A stretch of DNA of 64,000 bases, from NCBI GenBank assembly GCA_900769555.1, contig CAAGHA010000122.1, positions 1-64,000 of the forward strand, given 5' to 3'. Origin of the DNA: Bacteroidales bacterium. GTDB lineage: Bacteria; Bacteroidota; Bacteroidia; Bacteroidales; Paludibacteraceae. Made by a program: the position numbers and the translations under genes. The notes beneath the pieces were generated by a model. That model was given only the letters and a program-made list of their open reading frames with translations, searched no databases and was not told the DNA's origin. Of this stretch, positions 1-8,193 are shown in pieces. Within the stretch, counting starts at the first letter, position 1, and each line of letters opens with the position of its first letter.

Positions 1-102
1 CTCCTTTTTTGATAATAGTCCACTATTTTCTGCAAAAGAAGACTAAAAATAGATTTAAAAATCTCTCTCAAATATGCTCGAAATAAAATTTAAACAACTT
101 CT
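1..102 (-). repeat. Partial B-type intergenic repeat at the window edge
   Basis: Read on the minus strand, this begins at 102 with AGAAGTTGTTTAAATTTTAT, continues through GAGCATATTTGAGAG and reaches AGTGGACTATTATCAAAAAA near the window start. The same order of landmarks occurs at 37970-38151 and at 27378-27547, so it is one end of a dispersed element that runs off the left edge. It contains no reading frame of note. Confidence 0.6.
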
Positions 103-145
103 TAGTAATAAAACTTTTATTCCGAAGATTTCTATGATTATCTTG

Positions 146-791
146 TCACATTCTTGTGGTTACATGGAAACACCTTTGTTTTACCTCGTATTTCACATAG
201 CATTTTTTCTGTTTCCGCAAATCTCTAAGTACTTCACCCAACACCATCTTTAACGTCTCCGGCTCCACAGATTCACAATAACGAAAATTTTTGAACCAAC
301 TCCTATCATAGTAAGCATACGCTATATCAAAAGTAGTGGCATAGCAATGAGCAGAGTTGCTGATTGCGTTGGGATTGCCCGACTTCTGAAGTTTCTTAAC
401 ATCCTCTTGCGTTCTAAGCACAGAGGTTACAATAATCTTGTTGGGATTCAATCCTTTGCTCACCAATGAATCGGAGAAGTTTTTTCATCTTATCAAGTAA
501 TTCTGCCGCACCAGCCGTCAAATAAGAAATGGAATGAGTAAGTTTAGCTACACTATAATATTCATTATCAACAATTCGAACCAAACCAGATTTTATATCA
601 TCTGCATCTTTCCTATTCATTAATGGATGTCTAACACCCAACTTTCTCGCAGCATTCAACTGCACATCATTCATATCAAATAAAGAGGTATAGTTCAACT
701 CCTTTATCTTAACCGGTCTGTTCTTATTAGGGAAAAGGAGTGCAAAAGTCATCCAGACAATAGCCAAAACCAATATAATCTTCTTACTCAT
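146..791 (-). pseudogene. DUF5715 family protein, split by a frameshift
   Basis: The 5' part (414-791) starts MSKKIILVLAIVWMTF, a hydrophobic N-terminus like a signal or anchor, and continues to LLDKMKK. The 3' part (146 to about 470) continues in another frame with FSDSLVSKGLNPNKIIVTSV, then NSAHCYATTFDIAYAYYD and a C-terminus with CYVKYEVKQRCFHVT. Together they give one protein of about 205 residues whose order and motifs fit the DUF5715 family of Bacteroidetes, envelope proteins resembling M15 peptidases. The break is in a six-T run at 480-485 (A-run on the coding strand). Removing one base joins the frames as MKNFSDSL. It is either a real loss-of-function indel, slippage at the homopolymer, or a sequencing error. 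The function is not established. Confidence 0.75.
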
Positions 792-852
792 TTTTAAAAT
801 AAATCTAAAAACACCTTACCATTCTTCTCTGGTAACTTGATAAAGACAAAAT

Positions 853-883
853 AAAGAGAGTCTCACCTTAGGAAACTCTCTTT
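853..883 (-). terminator. Rho-independent terminator
   Basis: AAAGAGAGT (853-861) and ACTCTCTTT (875-883) form a perfect 9-bp stem. On the minus strand the stem is followed by ATTTTGTCTTT, a T-rich tail. It would end the minus-strand transcript of the GGGtGRT/NifU-like pair after the repeat at 891-1100 and insulate the DUF5715 gene. Confidence 0.65.
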
Positions 884-890
884 AAATATT

Positions 891-1100
891 TAAGGCAACC
901 CCTATAAATTATGATATAAGCTCAAAATAAAATTTAAACAACTTTTGATAATCTTATTCCGGATGCTTCTGAAATTCATTATATTTATCTTGCTTCCTTA
1001 CATTCGGTTACGATGCACACATCTCACCTTTACGAATAGAAACAACCTAAACAAAATGCTCATCAAAATCAACTCAACCTAATTTATAGAACTCGCTTTA
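891..1100 (+). repeat. A-type foldback element, copy 1
   Basis: The left end is TAAGGCAACCCCTATAAATT and the right end is CCTAATTTATAGAACTCGCTTTA, which are inverse copies of each other with mismatches. Internal landmarks shared with other copies are a B-like module (AAATTTAAACAACTT near 930-945), TTCGGTTACGATGC, and AGAAACAACCTAAACAAAATG followed by CATCAAAATC. With the terminator just to its left it fills the 321-bp gap between 792 and 1112. No ORF is inside. Confidence 0.7.
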
Positions 1101-1112
1101 AGATAAGCAAAA

Positions 1113-2123
1113 TTATTTACTCAAAGCTTGAGCAACATCCACAGCACAAGCAACAGTACAACCTACCATTGGGTTATTACCGATACCTAAGAATCCCATC
1201 ATCTCAACGTGCGCAGGAACAGAAGAAGAACCTGCAAATTGAGCATCAGAGTGCATACGACCCATAGTATCAGTCATACCGTAAGAAGCAGGACCTGCAG
1301 CCATGTTATCAGGGTGCAAAGTACGACCTGTACCACCACCGGAAGCAACAGAGAAATATGGTTTACCGGCCAAAACACGTTCTTTTTTATAAGTACCTGC
1401 AACCGGATGTTGGAAACGAGTTGGGTTAGTAGAGTTTCCGGTGATAGATACATCTACACCCTCTTTCCACATGATAGCAACACCTTCACGAACATCGTCT
1501 GCTCCATAACATTTTACTTTAGCACGAGCTCCATCAGAATAAGGAACCTCTTTTACTACATTCAATTCACCTGTAAAATAGTCGAACTTAGTTTGAACGT
1601 ATGTAAATCCGTTGATACGAGAGATGATTTGCGCTGCATCTTTACCTAAACCATTCAAAATTACACGCAAAGGCTCTTTTCGCACTTTATCTGCTTTTGC
1701 AGCAATTTTAATAGCACCTTCCGCTGCAGCAAAAGACTCATGACCTGCCAAGAAAGCAAAACACTTAGTCTCTTCGCGAAGCAACATAGCTGCCAAATTA
1801 CCATGACCAATACCAACTTTACGATCATCAGCCACAGAACCAGGAATACAGAATGCTTGCAAACCAATACCAATAGCCTCTGCAGCATCTGCTGCTACTT
1901 TACAACCCTTTTTGAGAGCAATAGCACAACCTACAACGTAAGCCCACTTTGCATTCTCAAAACAAATAGGTTGAGTCTCTTCACACGCTTTGTAAGGATC
2001 AAGACCATACTCTTCACAAATAGCATTAGCTTCTTCGATATCTTTAATACCGTTTTCGTTCAACGCTGCAAGAATTTGCTTGATACGACGATCTTGGCTT
2101 TCGAATTTAACTTCTCTAATCAT
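1113..2123 (-). CDS. GGGtGRT protein
   Basis: The protein has 336 residues, starts MIREVKFESQD, and belongs to the family named for its GGGtGRT motif. Here the motif reads SVASGGGTGRTLHPDN, with a conserved tail MGFLGIGNNPMVGCTVACAV. The family is widespread in anaerobic Bacteroidetes and Firmicutes, but to my knowledge its reaction is not established. I chose the ATG at 2121-2123 because an excellent Shine-Dalgarno sequence sits 9 bases upstream. A longer in-frame start would add 18 residues (MQLNILIHVTNKI...) that overlap the end of the preceding gene and look untranslated. The gene follows a NifU-like scaffold gene at 19 bp, so the two are almost certainly cotranscribed. Conserved cysteines, including the two in the C-terminal tail, suggest metal or Fe-S chemistry, which is inference. 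Confidence 0.85.
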   Translation of the reverse strand: MIREVKFESQDRRIKQILAALNENGIKDIEEANAICEEYGLDPYKACEETQPICFENAKWAYVVGCAIALKKGCKVAADAAEAIGIGLQAFCIPGSVADDRKVGIGHGNLAAMLLREETKCFAFLAGHESFAAAEGAIKIAAKADKVRKEPLRVILNGLGKDAAQIISRINGFTYVQTKFDYFTGELNVVKEVPYSDGARAKVKCYGADDVREGVAIMWKEGVDVSITGNSTNPTRFQHPVAGTYKKERVLAGKPYFSVASGGGTGRTLHPDNMAAGPASYGMTDTMGRMHSDAQFAGSSSVPAHVEMMGFLGIGNNPMVGCTVACAVDVAQALSK

Positions 2124-2132
2124 AATTACTTT

Positions 2133-2139
2133 CCTCCTT
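2133..2139 (-). promoter_or_regulatory. Strong Shine-Dalgarno site for the GGGtGRT gene
   Basis: On the minus strand the sequence is AAGGAGG, then nine bases, then ATG. It lies wholly in the 19-bp spacer after the NifU-like gene. Most other starts in the window have only A-rich leaders, so this site both fixes the start at 2123 and stands out for a Bacteroidetes gene. Confidence 0.8.
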
Positions 2140-2142
2140 ATT

Positions 2143-2844
2143 TTATTCGTGACGTGGATCAATATGTTTAACTGCACCCTGTTCTTCGGTAAAACGACCG
2201 TAAGTACCTGTTACTTTCTTCAATGCTTCGTTTGCATCTGTACCTTTCTTGATTTCATCCATGAAACGTCCAAGGTGAACAAATTCATATCCGCAAATCT
2301 CATCGTTCTTATCCAAAGCAACTCGCTTGATATATCCCTCTGCCATTTCCAAATAACGAGGTCCTTTCTCTAATGTACCATACAATGTACCCACTTGACT
2401 ACGAAGTCCCTTTCCTAAGTCTTCCAATCCGGCACCAATCATCAATCCTCCTTCTGAGAATGCAGATTGTGTACGTCCATAAACGATTTGCAAAAACAAC
2501 TCACGCATTGCAGTATTGATTGCATCACATACCAAGTCTGTATTCAATGCCTCTAATAGAGTCTTTCCCGGAAGAATCTCAGATGCCATAGCCGCAGAGT
2601 GAGTCATACCTGAACATCCGATAGTCTCAACCAACGCTTCTTGAATGATTCCATCTTTTACGTTCAAAGTCAACTTGCATGCACCTTGTTGAGGAGCACA
2701 CCATCCAATACCATGGGTCAATCCTGAAATATCCTTGATTTCTTTTGCTTGAATCCATTTTCCTTCTTCAGGAATTGGAGCCGGACCATGATTAGGTCCT
2801 TTTTTTACAACACACATTTGTTGTACTTCGTGCGAATAAATCAT
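2143..2844 (-). CDS. NifU-like iron-sulfur cluster assembly scaffold protein
   Basis: The protein has 233 residues and resembles the NifU/IscU N-terminal scaffold fold. It carries GIGWCAPQQGAC, then LTLNVKDGIIQEALVETIGC followed by SGMTHSAAMASEIL. IscU-type proteins have cysteines at comparable places for building transient Fe-S clusters. Three of them (near residues 49, 56 and 77) line up with this role, and another cysteine lies near residue 107. The C-terminal 80 residues are an extension with no motif I recognise. Pairing with the GGGtGRT gene 19 bp downstream is the context usually seen for this subfamily. It is probably cytoplasmic, since no signal peptide or membrane segment is visible. 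The general family call is good; the recipient of the cluster is unknown. Confidence 0.75.
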   Translation of the reverse strand: MIYSHEVQQMCVVKKGPNHGPAPIPEEGKWIQAKEIKDISGLTHGIGWCAPQQGACKLTLNVKDGIIQEALVETIGCSGMTHSAAMASEILPGKTLLEALNTDLVCDAINTAMRELFLQIVYGRTQSAFSEGGLMIGAGLEDLGKGLRSQVGTLYGTLEKGPRYLEMAEGYIKRVALDKNDEICGYEFVHLGRFMDEIKKGTDANEALKKVTGTYGRFTEEQGAVKHIDPRHE

Positions 2845-2900
2845 AATTAAAATTTATTTATGTAATATAAAACTTTAGTTTTGTTTCAATCTTCGGTACT

Positions 2901-3008
2901 TTAAGGTAATTCCTACAAATTACGCATAGAAAATTTTAAATTTCTTAAATTAAACTTACAACAATCCTAATATTATTTACTTCAACTTAATTTATAGAAA
3001 TTACTTTA
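2901..3008 (+). repeat. Short A-type foldback element, copy 2
   Basis: The left end TTAAGGTAATTCCTACAAAT and right end TTAATTTATAGAAATTACTTTA are imperfect inverse copies around only about 60 bp. It lies in the leader of the NifU-like gene, so any promoter for that pair is inside or beside it. This is a deleted form of the 200-bp element. Confidence 0.6.
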
Positions 3009-3095
3009 CAAAAAAACATAAAAAAACGCAATTGACAAAATATTGCGAATCGTTTTTTTTATTTTTTCTCTACCAAACATAATTTTTGCGACAAA

Positions 3096-3164
3096 TTAAA
3101 GGATACTTTTATAAATTACATGTAGATAACACATTGGCGGAATTAATTTCAGGTGACAATATCT
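3096..3164 (+). repeat. Degenerate A-type end with a 16-mer shared with 26 kb
   Basis: TTAAAGGATACTTTTATAAATT resembles the A-element left end. Nearby, TTGGCGGAATTAATTT (3134-3149) recurs exactly at 26273-26288, where it directly precedes another A-element left end. I see no matching right end and no gene here. With the copy at 2901 it accounts for most of the 357-bp gap before 3202. Confidence 0.45.
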
Positions 3165-3201
3165 TAAAAATTCCTAATCCCATACTCTTAATTCCTAACT
3201 C

Positions 3202-5085
3202 TTAATCTAAATAAAAACGCTCTATAACAGCCAGAACATTCTCATACATTCCTTGATCTATCGGGCAGTCATAGCACTCATTTAAAACAGAGTCCATAGA
3301 TTGATAGGTTCCATCGTAACGCAATTGGGTTATTGAACCATTGCTGTTTATCCACCCAAATCCAATATAACTATCCACCAATAAAAATTCACGATTGTTC
3401 TCTTTGAAAAGATTACTTCCGATCGAATAATCAGAGGATGGATTTTTTACAGAAAACATCTCTTCCATAAGGGTTGGGACAATATCATAATGAGAACTCC
3501 AATGGGTATATCGACGTGGTTGTTTTGTTTTATCATAGTAAACAAACGGGACATGAAGTTGCGCTTTTGAATAATTACCATTATGTCCCCAATAGGCACA
3601 TTGATTGTCATCAAATTCCTGCGAATGGTCTCCGGTCAAAATTACTATGGTATTCTCTAATAACCCTTTTTGCTCTAACTCATCAAAAATTCTCCCCACA
3701 ATAACATCCAAATAATAGACCATATTTTTATATAAGTTATAAAATTCTGTCGGGTCTGTACCTTTCCCCAATTTTTCATACTGCGCAAATCTCCATGAAG
3801 GCTGAAACAAACCTTTATATCCTTCCGGCATAATCATACTATGGAGAGAATCAAAGAATAAAAAGGAAAAAAACGGCACTGTATCTGAACGATTATCAAG
3901 ATAATTCAAAAAACGCCGGGCAAGATTCTCGTCTCTTTCCCATGCTGAAGTTCCTTGTGAAGAATTACACTGATTGGCATAAGTCGAAAAGAGACATTTA
4001 TCCATAGGCGGGTTTCGTAAAGAGGCACTTGGAAAAAGCTGAATGTCATAATTTTGTTTTTCAAATTCCTCCATTAATACAGACGGAATGGAGTCTTTAC
4101 AAAAATCTCTAAAATAAATTCCGGGCAATCCATAAAACATTGAAAACAAACCGGTTCTTGTTCCATTACTTCCACTATAATGTTTTGTAAACGTTGATGC
4201 TTTTTTTGAAAATCGGTAAATATTAGGGGCGCAGAGCGAATCTAGTGTTACTGCTCGCCACGAATCAAATGCGATGATAAGCAAATTTTTCTTTCCTGGC
4301 ATCGTTTGCAATGGCTGTTTAGGATAATTGTACTCTTTATTGAAAAAATCTACCTCTATTTTTGTTTGGGAAACATCATCTGAAAAGAGAGATAGTACTC
4401 TATTTGTATCGAACGAAAGACAAAGTGGATAATGTCTTTCCACTGCCTCCACTACCCTATCTCCTTTTGCTAAAGAATAGGTTCTAAAGAGAAATACAGA
4501 CAAAAAAGAGATAAGCCAAAAACAAAGAATAACAAGGATATAAAGAGGTTTTACCTTTATCGCTAAACGGACAGAAAAACGAAACAAAAATACCTCAGCC
4601 AAATATAGGACGACAAATAATAGAATCACCATTATATACTGAGTTACCGTAAACTCAAAAACCTGCGATGCATCCGGACCAAAAAGTTGTTCTAATACGT
4701 AAGAGTTAATATGAAAACGGTACAACGAAAAAATGTAGGCATCGATGGCTACCAAAATCAAACCAAGTGTCACAAAAAATGCAATGATACCCCCCACAAT
4801 CTTCTCATTTTTTCGAGTAAAAACCAATGGCAAATAAATCAAGAAAAAAGGAATAAAAGCCAAAAATAAGAAGTGAGAAAAGAGAGATAAAAGCAAATAA
4901 TAAAAGTGCGTTTCCCAAATAAGACTTGGGATTAACTCTACATATTTGGTAGCAATAAAAAAAAGGAATACCGAATTCAGCAAGAAATAGGTTATTCCCG
5001 CCTTAATCGGTAATAAATCCAGATAGATTAAAAACTGTTTAAAAACCTTCAAACCGGCAGTTTTTAAACCTTGTACAGTTGGCAT
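3202..5085 (-). CDS. YejM/PbgA-like membrane protein with sulfatase-fold domain
   Basis: The protein has 627 residues. The first 205 hold about five membrane segments and the motif YRFHINSYVLEQLFGPDA, typical of the DUF3413 part of YejM/PbgA. A periplasmic alkaline-phosphatase/sulfatase-fold domain follows: NLLIIAFDSWRAVTLDSL near residue 267 (metal-binding Asp274), HYSGSNGTRTGLFSMFYG near 302, and LTGDHSQEFDDN with WGHNGNYSKAQLHVP toward the end. In enterobacteria YejM senses LPS and tunes LpxC stability, apparently without sulfatase activity; other relatives are phosphoethanolamine or lipoteichoic-acid transferases. Here the metal-site residues look largely present, so catalysis is possible. 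It is the last gene of a minus-strand operon, 21 bp after a DUF2490 gene, which suggests an envelope role. The substrate is unknown. Confidence 0.75.
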   Translation of the reverse strand: MPTVQGLKTAGLKVFKQFLIYLDLLPIKAGITYFLLNSVFLFFIATKYVELIPSLIWETHFYYLLLSLFSHFLFLAFIPFFLIYLPLVFTRKNEKIVGGIIAFFVTLGLILVAIDAYIFSLYRFHINSYVLEQLFGPDASQVFEFTVTQYIMVILLFVVLYLAEVFLFRFSVRLAIKVKPLYILVILCFWLISFLSVFLFRTYSLAKGDRVVEAVERHYPLCLSFDTNRVLSLFSDDVSQTKIEVDFFNKEYNYPKQPLQTMPGKKNLLIIAFDSWRAVTLDSLCAPNIYRFSKKASTFTKHYSGSNGTRTGLFSMFYGLPGIYFRDFCKDSIPSVLMEEFEKQNYDIQLFPSASLRNPPMDKCLFSTYANQCNSSQGTSAWERDENLARRFLNYLDNRSDTVPFFSFLFFDSLHSMIMPEGYKGLFQPSWRFAQYEKLGKGTDPTEFYNLYKNMVYYLDVIVGRIFDELEQKGLLENTIVILTGDHSQEFDDNQCAYWGHNGNYSKAQLHVPFVYYDKTKQPRRYTHWSSHYDIVPTLMEEMFSVKNPSSDYSIGSNLFKENNREFLLVDSYIGFGWINSNGSITQLRYDGTYQSMDSVLNECYDCPIDQGMYENVLAVIERFYLD

Positions 5086-5106
5086 AATAACTATATGTAA
5101 TCAAAC

Positions 5107-5793
5107 CTAAAACGAATAGTGATAACCTAACCCGATGTTAGAGACGTTTTGAGGATCTTTACCACTCAAATCATCATCATACTGAAACTCTAACTTAATA
5201 GAATTTGACTTATTAAATTCATACTTCAACGCAGCTTGGTAACGCATTTTTGAAGCATAAAGAGGGTTGTTTTTATAATCATCAGCCCGCAAAAAAAGTT
5301 CAGCACCAATTGTAGGATATAATTTAATTTTAGGAGTTTTAAACGAAATTGTCAAACGATTCCTCCAATAATCCTTCCACTCTTTATGAGGTTCTTTCTC
5401 CGGAGAATAAGTGGTTTGATAACGTGATCTCCACGCAAACGAGAAACGGTGTAGCGAAAATTTCAAATTGGTGTAACCCATAAAACGATGATTCAAATTT
5501 AAATAATCATCTTTATGCATTTTCCCAATCAAATAGTAATTTACTCCCACTTTGAATATTTTCCGAACTACCGCAAAAGAGACATCTGTTTTAGTCGTCA
5601 ATTTATCCAAAGAGGTTGAATTGTTTTTAAAAGCCACCTCTTCTGCCAAACCTAATTCTAACCGTTTAAAAAACTTTTTTGAAAGCCCGACCTCCAAATT
5701 TGAGGTAAAATCATGAGACTCTGCCATGACTCCCAATGAGAGCATGACAGAGACTACTGACAATATGAATCTTCTAAAATACAAATTATTCAT
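5107..5793 (-). CDS. DUF2490 outer-membrane protein
   Basis: The 228 residues begin with a signal peptide (cleavage probably after VMAES or near it). The rest is alternating hydrophobic/aromatic beta-strand sequence that ends in F (GLGYHYSF), the usual signature of an outer-membrane barrel substrate of the Bam machinery. The pattern and length fit DUF2490, common in Bacteroidetes and without a known function. Its start codon overlaps the stop of the DUF4956 gene by one base, so translation is probably coupled. The polyphosphate-type enzyme upstream and the membrane sulfatase-fold protein downstream suggest that all act in one envelope pathway, which is inference. Confidence 0.75.
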   Translation of the reverse strand: MNNLYFRRFILSVVSVMLSLGVMAESHDFTSNLEVGLSKKFFKRLELGLAEEVAFKNNSTSLDKLTTKTDVSFAVVRKIFKVGVNYYLIGKMHKDDYLNLNHRFMGYTNLKFSLHRFSFAWRSRYQTTYSPEKEPHKEWKDYWRNRLTISFKTPKIKLYPTIGAELFLRADDYKNNPLYASKMRYQAALKYEFNKSNSIKLEFQYDDDLSGKDPQNVSNIGLGYHYSF

Positions 5794-6473
5794 TATCCAT
5801 TAAAATCTTTAGCACGTGTTACTTGATCGATTGTATTAATCTCCTTAGACTCTGTTTCGTAATAAACTTTCACAAATGCAGTATCTTTCAAGAAATCAAT
5901 ATAACCAACTTCGCACTTTGTAACATTCAAACCGGTACGTTTCTTAATATCTTCCACCATCTCGTCATACTTTTCCGGAGTAATAAGAGAGATTTTCTCA
6001 TATCGAATCAATTTACACGCACTTTTTGAAACGATTCTTGTACGCTCCATCAACCACGTCATCAATACAAACAAGAAGTTGGTTGTTATCAACTCCACAT
6101 AACTAACACTCACAGCCAAAGCGTTGATAACAGAAAGACCAATAATTAGGAAAAGATAAGTCATTTCACGAATCGGTACAGTATCTGTCCGGTATCGGAT
6201 GATACCAAAAATCGCAAACAAACCTAAAGCCAAACCGATTTGTAATTTTTCACTACCTAACAAGAAGATTAGTAAAAACACCGTTGTACTGATCAACGTA
6301 AAAGTAAAAACATAATCTCTTCTCTTTGATTTTCCATAATACAACCAAACAATGATAAGTGAAGTTACAAAAACATTCAAACCGAATCTTATCAATAACT
6401 CCAACCAACCATCCATATTTACTAATGGAATTCCAAAAATTCCATAATCACTCAAACTAGCCAATAATGCCAT
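5793..6473 (-). CDS. DUF4956 membrane protein
   Basis: The protein has 226 residues with about four membrane helices in the first 140 and a soluble C-terminal domain (ISLITPEKYDEMVEDIKKRT onward). The loop RYRTDTVPIREMTYLF between helices is the most conserved stretch of DUF4956. These proteins are repeatedly found beside VTC-domain polyphosphate polymerases, as here, where the VTC gene ends 4 bp upstream. A role as membrane partner or channel for the polymer is likely by association but not shown. Confidence 0.8.
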   Translation of the reverse strand: MALLASLSDYGIFGIPLVNMDGWLELLIRFGLNVFVTSLIIVWLYYGKSKRRDYVFTFTLISTTVFLLIFLLGSEKLQIGLALGLFAIFGIIRYRTDTVPIREMTYLFLIIGLSVINALAVSVSYVELITTNFLFVLMTWLMERTRIVSKSACKLIRYEKISLITPEKYDEMVEDIKKRTGLNVTKCEVGYIDFLKDTAFVKVYYETESKEINTIDQVTRAKDFNG

Positions 6474-6477
6474 AATT

Positions 6478-7236
6478 TTACAATTTATTTATATAATTAA
6501 CTTTCTCTTTAAACCGATTTTGTTTCAAACCCGGATCAGTTAAAACCATTCCTAAACAATATTTACTAACACTACGCTGTTTTATGCGCAATTTAGAAAG
6601 GTATTTCTTGAAATGTGAAAACGCATTCCCATCTTGCTTTACCTCTACAATACAAAGATGCGGAATTGTATTATCTATACCGGTTACACAATTTTTAAAG
6701 TTAATGTCATAATCAATAGTCAATCGCTCAGACTTCTCTTTATTAACAAGTGTAATACGGTAAAAATTATTTCTCAAACGGAAATCAACCTCGTCCATAC
6801 GATAATCTGATTTCTCATCCAAAAATGCAATCGCTTCTGAGTTTGTCAAAACATTCTCATCCGTCACAGTTATTCTTTTTTTAGAGGTTCTACCTTTGTT
6901 ACTTTTTCGCTTTACTTCAAAGTAAATCAAATTAGAATCCACATATTCACGAATACGAATCTTCTGTCTATTCAATTTTTGGTTATGATGAACCACATAC
7001 ATCTCAGCCGATGGAGTATCATAGTACAATGTGCGATAATAAGCTTTTCTCAATGAACCTATTTCTTGTACATAATAATCCTTCTGAGCCATCTCTAACA
7101 AAGTCGGCAATTGATTTACATTGACCAAAAACTTGGTGTCAATGCGATTCATCAAACGAATACCACTCATCTCCTCCAATGTTATTGGAGCAAACTCTGC
7201 TAAACAATCATCTATTTTTTTTACAATTTCCTCCAT
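6478..7236 (-). CDS. VTC-domain polyphosphate polymerase
   Basis: The protein has 252 residues, a single VTC (triphosphate tunnel) domain. The basic tunnel residues known from yeast Vtc4 are recognisable: R31 and K35 in NRIDTKFLV, R68 in YYRTLYYDT, the R90-K92-R94-R96 series in LNRQKIRIREY, E107-K109-K111 in YFEVKRKSNKGR, then RLTIDYDINF, IVEVKQDG and SKYCLGM. Yeast Vtc4 makes polyphosphate from ATP. Bacterial single-domain homologues are annotated as polyphosphate polymerases, though few have been tested. It lacks the SPX sensor and membrane parts of the yeast complex; the DUF4956 protein next door may provide the latter. It is likely cytoplasmic at the inner membrane. Confidence 0.85.
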   Translation of the reverse strand: MEEIVKKIDDCLAEFAPITLEEMSGIRLMNRIDTKFLVNVNQLPTLLEMAQKDYYVQEIGSLRKAYYRTLYYDTPSAEMYVVHHNQKLNRQKIRIREYVDSNLIYFEVKRKSNKGRTSKKRITVTDENVLTNSEAIAFLDEKSDYRMDEVDFRLRNNFYRITLVNKEKSERLTIDYDINFKNCVTGIDNTIPHLCIVEVKQDGNAFSHFKKYLSKLRIKQRSVSKYCLGMVLTDPGLKQNRFKEKVNYINKL

Positions 7237-7247
7237 TTTGGGATAGA

Positions 7248-7649
7248 TTATTGCAAAATATACTCAAATTCTTTCGTGTTTTTCAATTTTCCATTAGGAA
7301 GAATCGTTCTTTGCAAACTCTTTTTCCCAGATTCATTATACTCAAATTGAAGTATTTTTTCCAACTTATCAAACTCGTCGAAATGTTGCTCCTCTATGCA
7401 CTTGTTTGCATCATTATACTTATAGGTAACTCGAGATTTTTGATCGCCAACTGAGTTATACTCTATCTCTTCAACCTTTTTCCCTTTTTCATTGTATTTT
7501 GTTATATGGTCTAACTTCTTCTTATCTCCTGAAACAGACCACTCTTTCACCTCCTTCAATAACTTTCCGTCTATTTTTTTCTGAGAAAAAACAGTAGTAA
7601 ACGAAGCTACCATAAACAACGCTAAAAATGACAAAATAATTCTCTTCAT
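7248..7649 (-). CDS. Small secreted protein with YD/RHS-like repeats
   Basis: The 133 residues start with a clear signal peptide (MKRIILSFLALFMVASF, cleaved near FSQ). The mature part is polar and lysine-rich, with repeats of the form TKYNEKGKKVEEIEYNSVGD, TYKYNDANKCIEEQHFDEFD and QFEYNESGKKS, which look like short tyrosine-centred hairpins of the RHS/YD kind. It ends 11 bp before the VTC gene, so it is probably the first gene of that operon. I do not recognise a specific function; a periplasmic or surface location is likely. Confidence 0.65.
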   Translation of the reverse strand: MKRIILSFLALFMVASFTTVFSQKKIDGKLLKEVKEWSVSGDKKKLDHITKYNEKGKKVEEIEYNSVGDQKSRVTYKYNDANKCIEEQHFDEFDKLEKILQFEYNESGKKSLQRTILPNGKLKNTKEFEYILQ

Positions 7650-7830
7650 AACTTTTGGGTATTAAATTAAAGTCTAATATATTAATTTCAATCCGTAAAT
7701 TCAAAATCTTAATAAAACGGATTATTTCAATGTTTCAATATCTCTTTTCTCTCCTATATACTTCAACCGAAGAGTTCTCGTTTCTCTCAGCTTCGTATTT
7801 TCAGATGAAATTTATAGATTGAAGCTAACT

Positions 7831-8027
7831 CTAGGTAACTTCTATAAATTACGATATTTGTTTTTTATTTGTTATAAATCTAATCCTAGATACTTTTGAA
7901 TCCGCTTTATTTATCTTGCTTCTATTCAATCCGCTACGATGCTCGCTTCGCTCCTTTATAAATAGAAACAACCTAAACAAAGTGTCCTTCAAAATCATCT
8001 CGACCTAATCTATAGAACTTACCTTTA
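7831..8027 (+). repeat. A-type foldback element, copy 3
   Basis: The left end CTAGGTAACTTCTATAAATT is followed by ACGATATTTG. The right end is TCGACCTAATCTATAGAACT followed by TACCTTTA. Between them are the shared landmarks TTGAATCCGCTTTATTTATC, GATGCTCGCTTCGCTCCTTT and AGAAACAACCTAAACAAAGTG. This is one of the best full-length copies (about 197 bp). It occupies the middle of the 544-bp gap 7650-8193; I see nothing else definite there. Confidence 0.8.
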
Positions 8028-8193
8028 TTTAATTCTGTTTGGCATAAGGTATTTTAATCAAACCTTATTGCCTTTCAGCTTCTAAAAATGGCATCCATCA
8101 AAATATAAAAACAGACCAAAAACAGCCCCATTGTGCCAAATCTATTTAAAGGCAACTTCTCTAAAAAAAGAACAAAAAGTATGCCAAAGTTTC

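Noticed and set aside
1209..2171. Plus-strand frames opposite the GGGtGRT gene
   Set aside because: They are cysteine/threonine-rich low-complexity translations with no family resemblance, opposite a strongly conserved gene.
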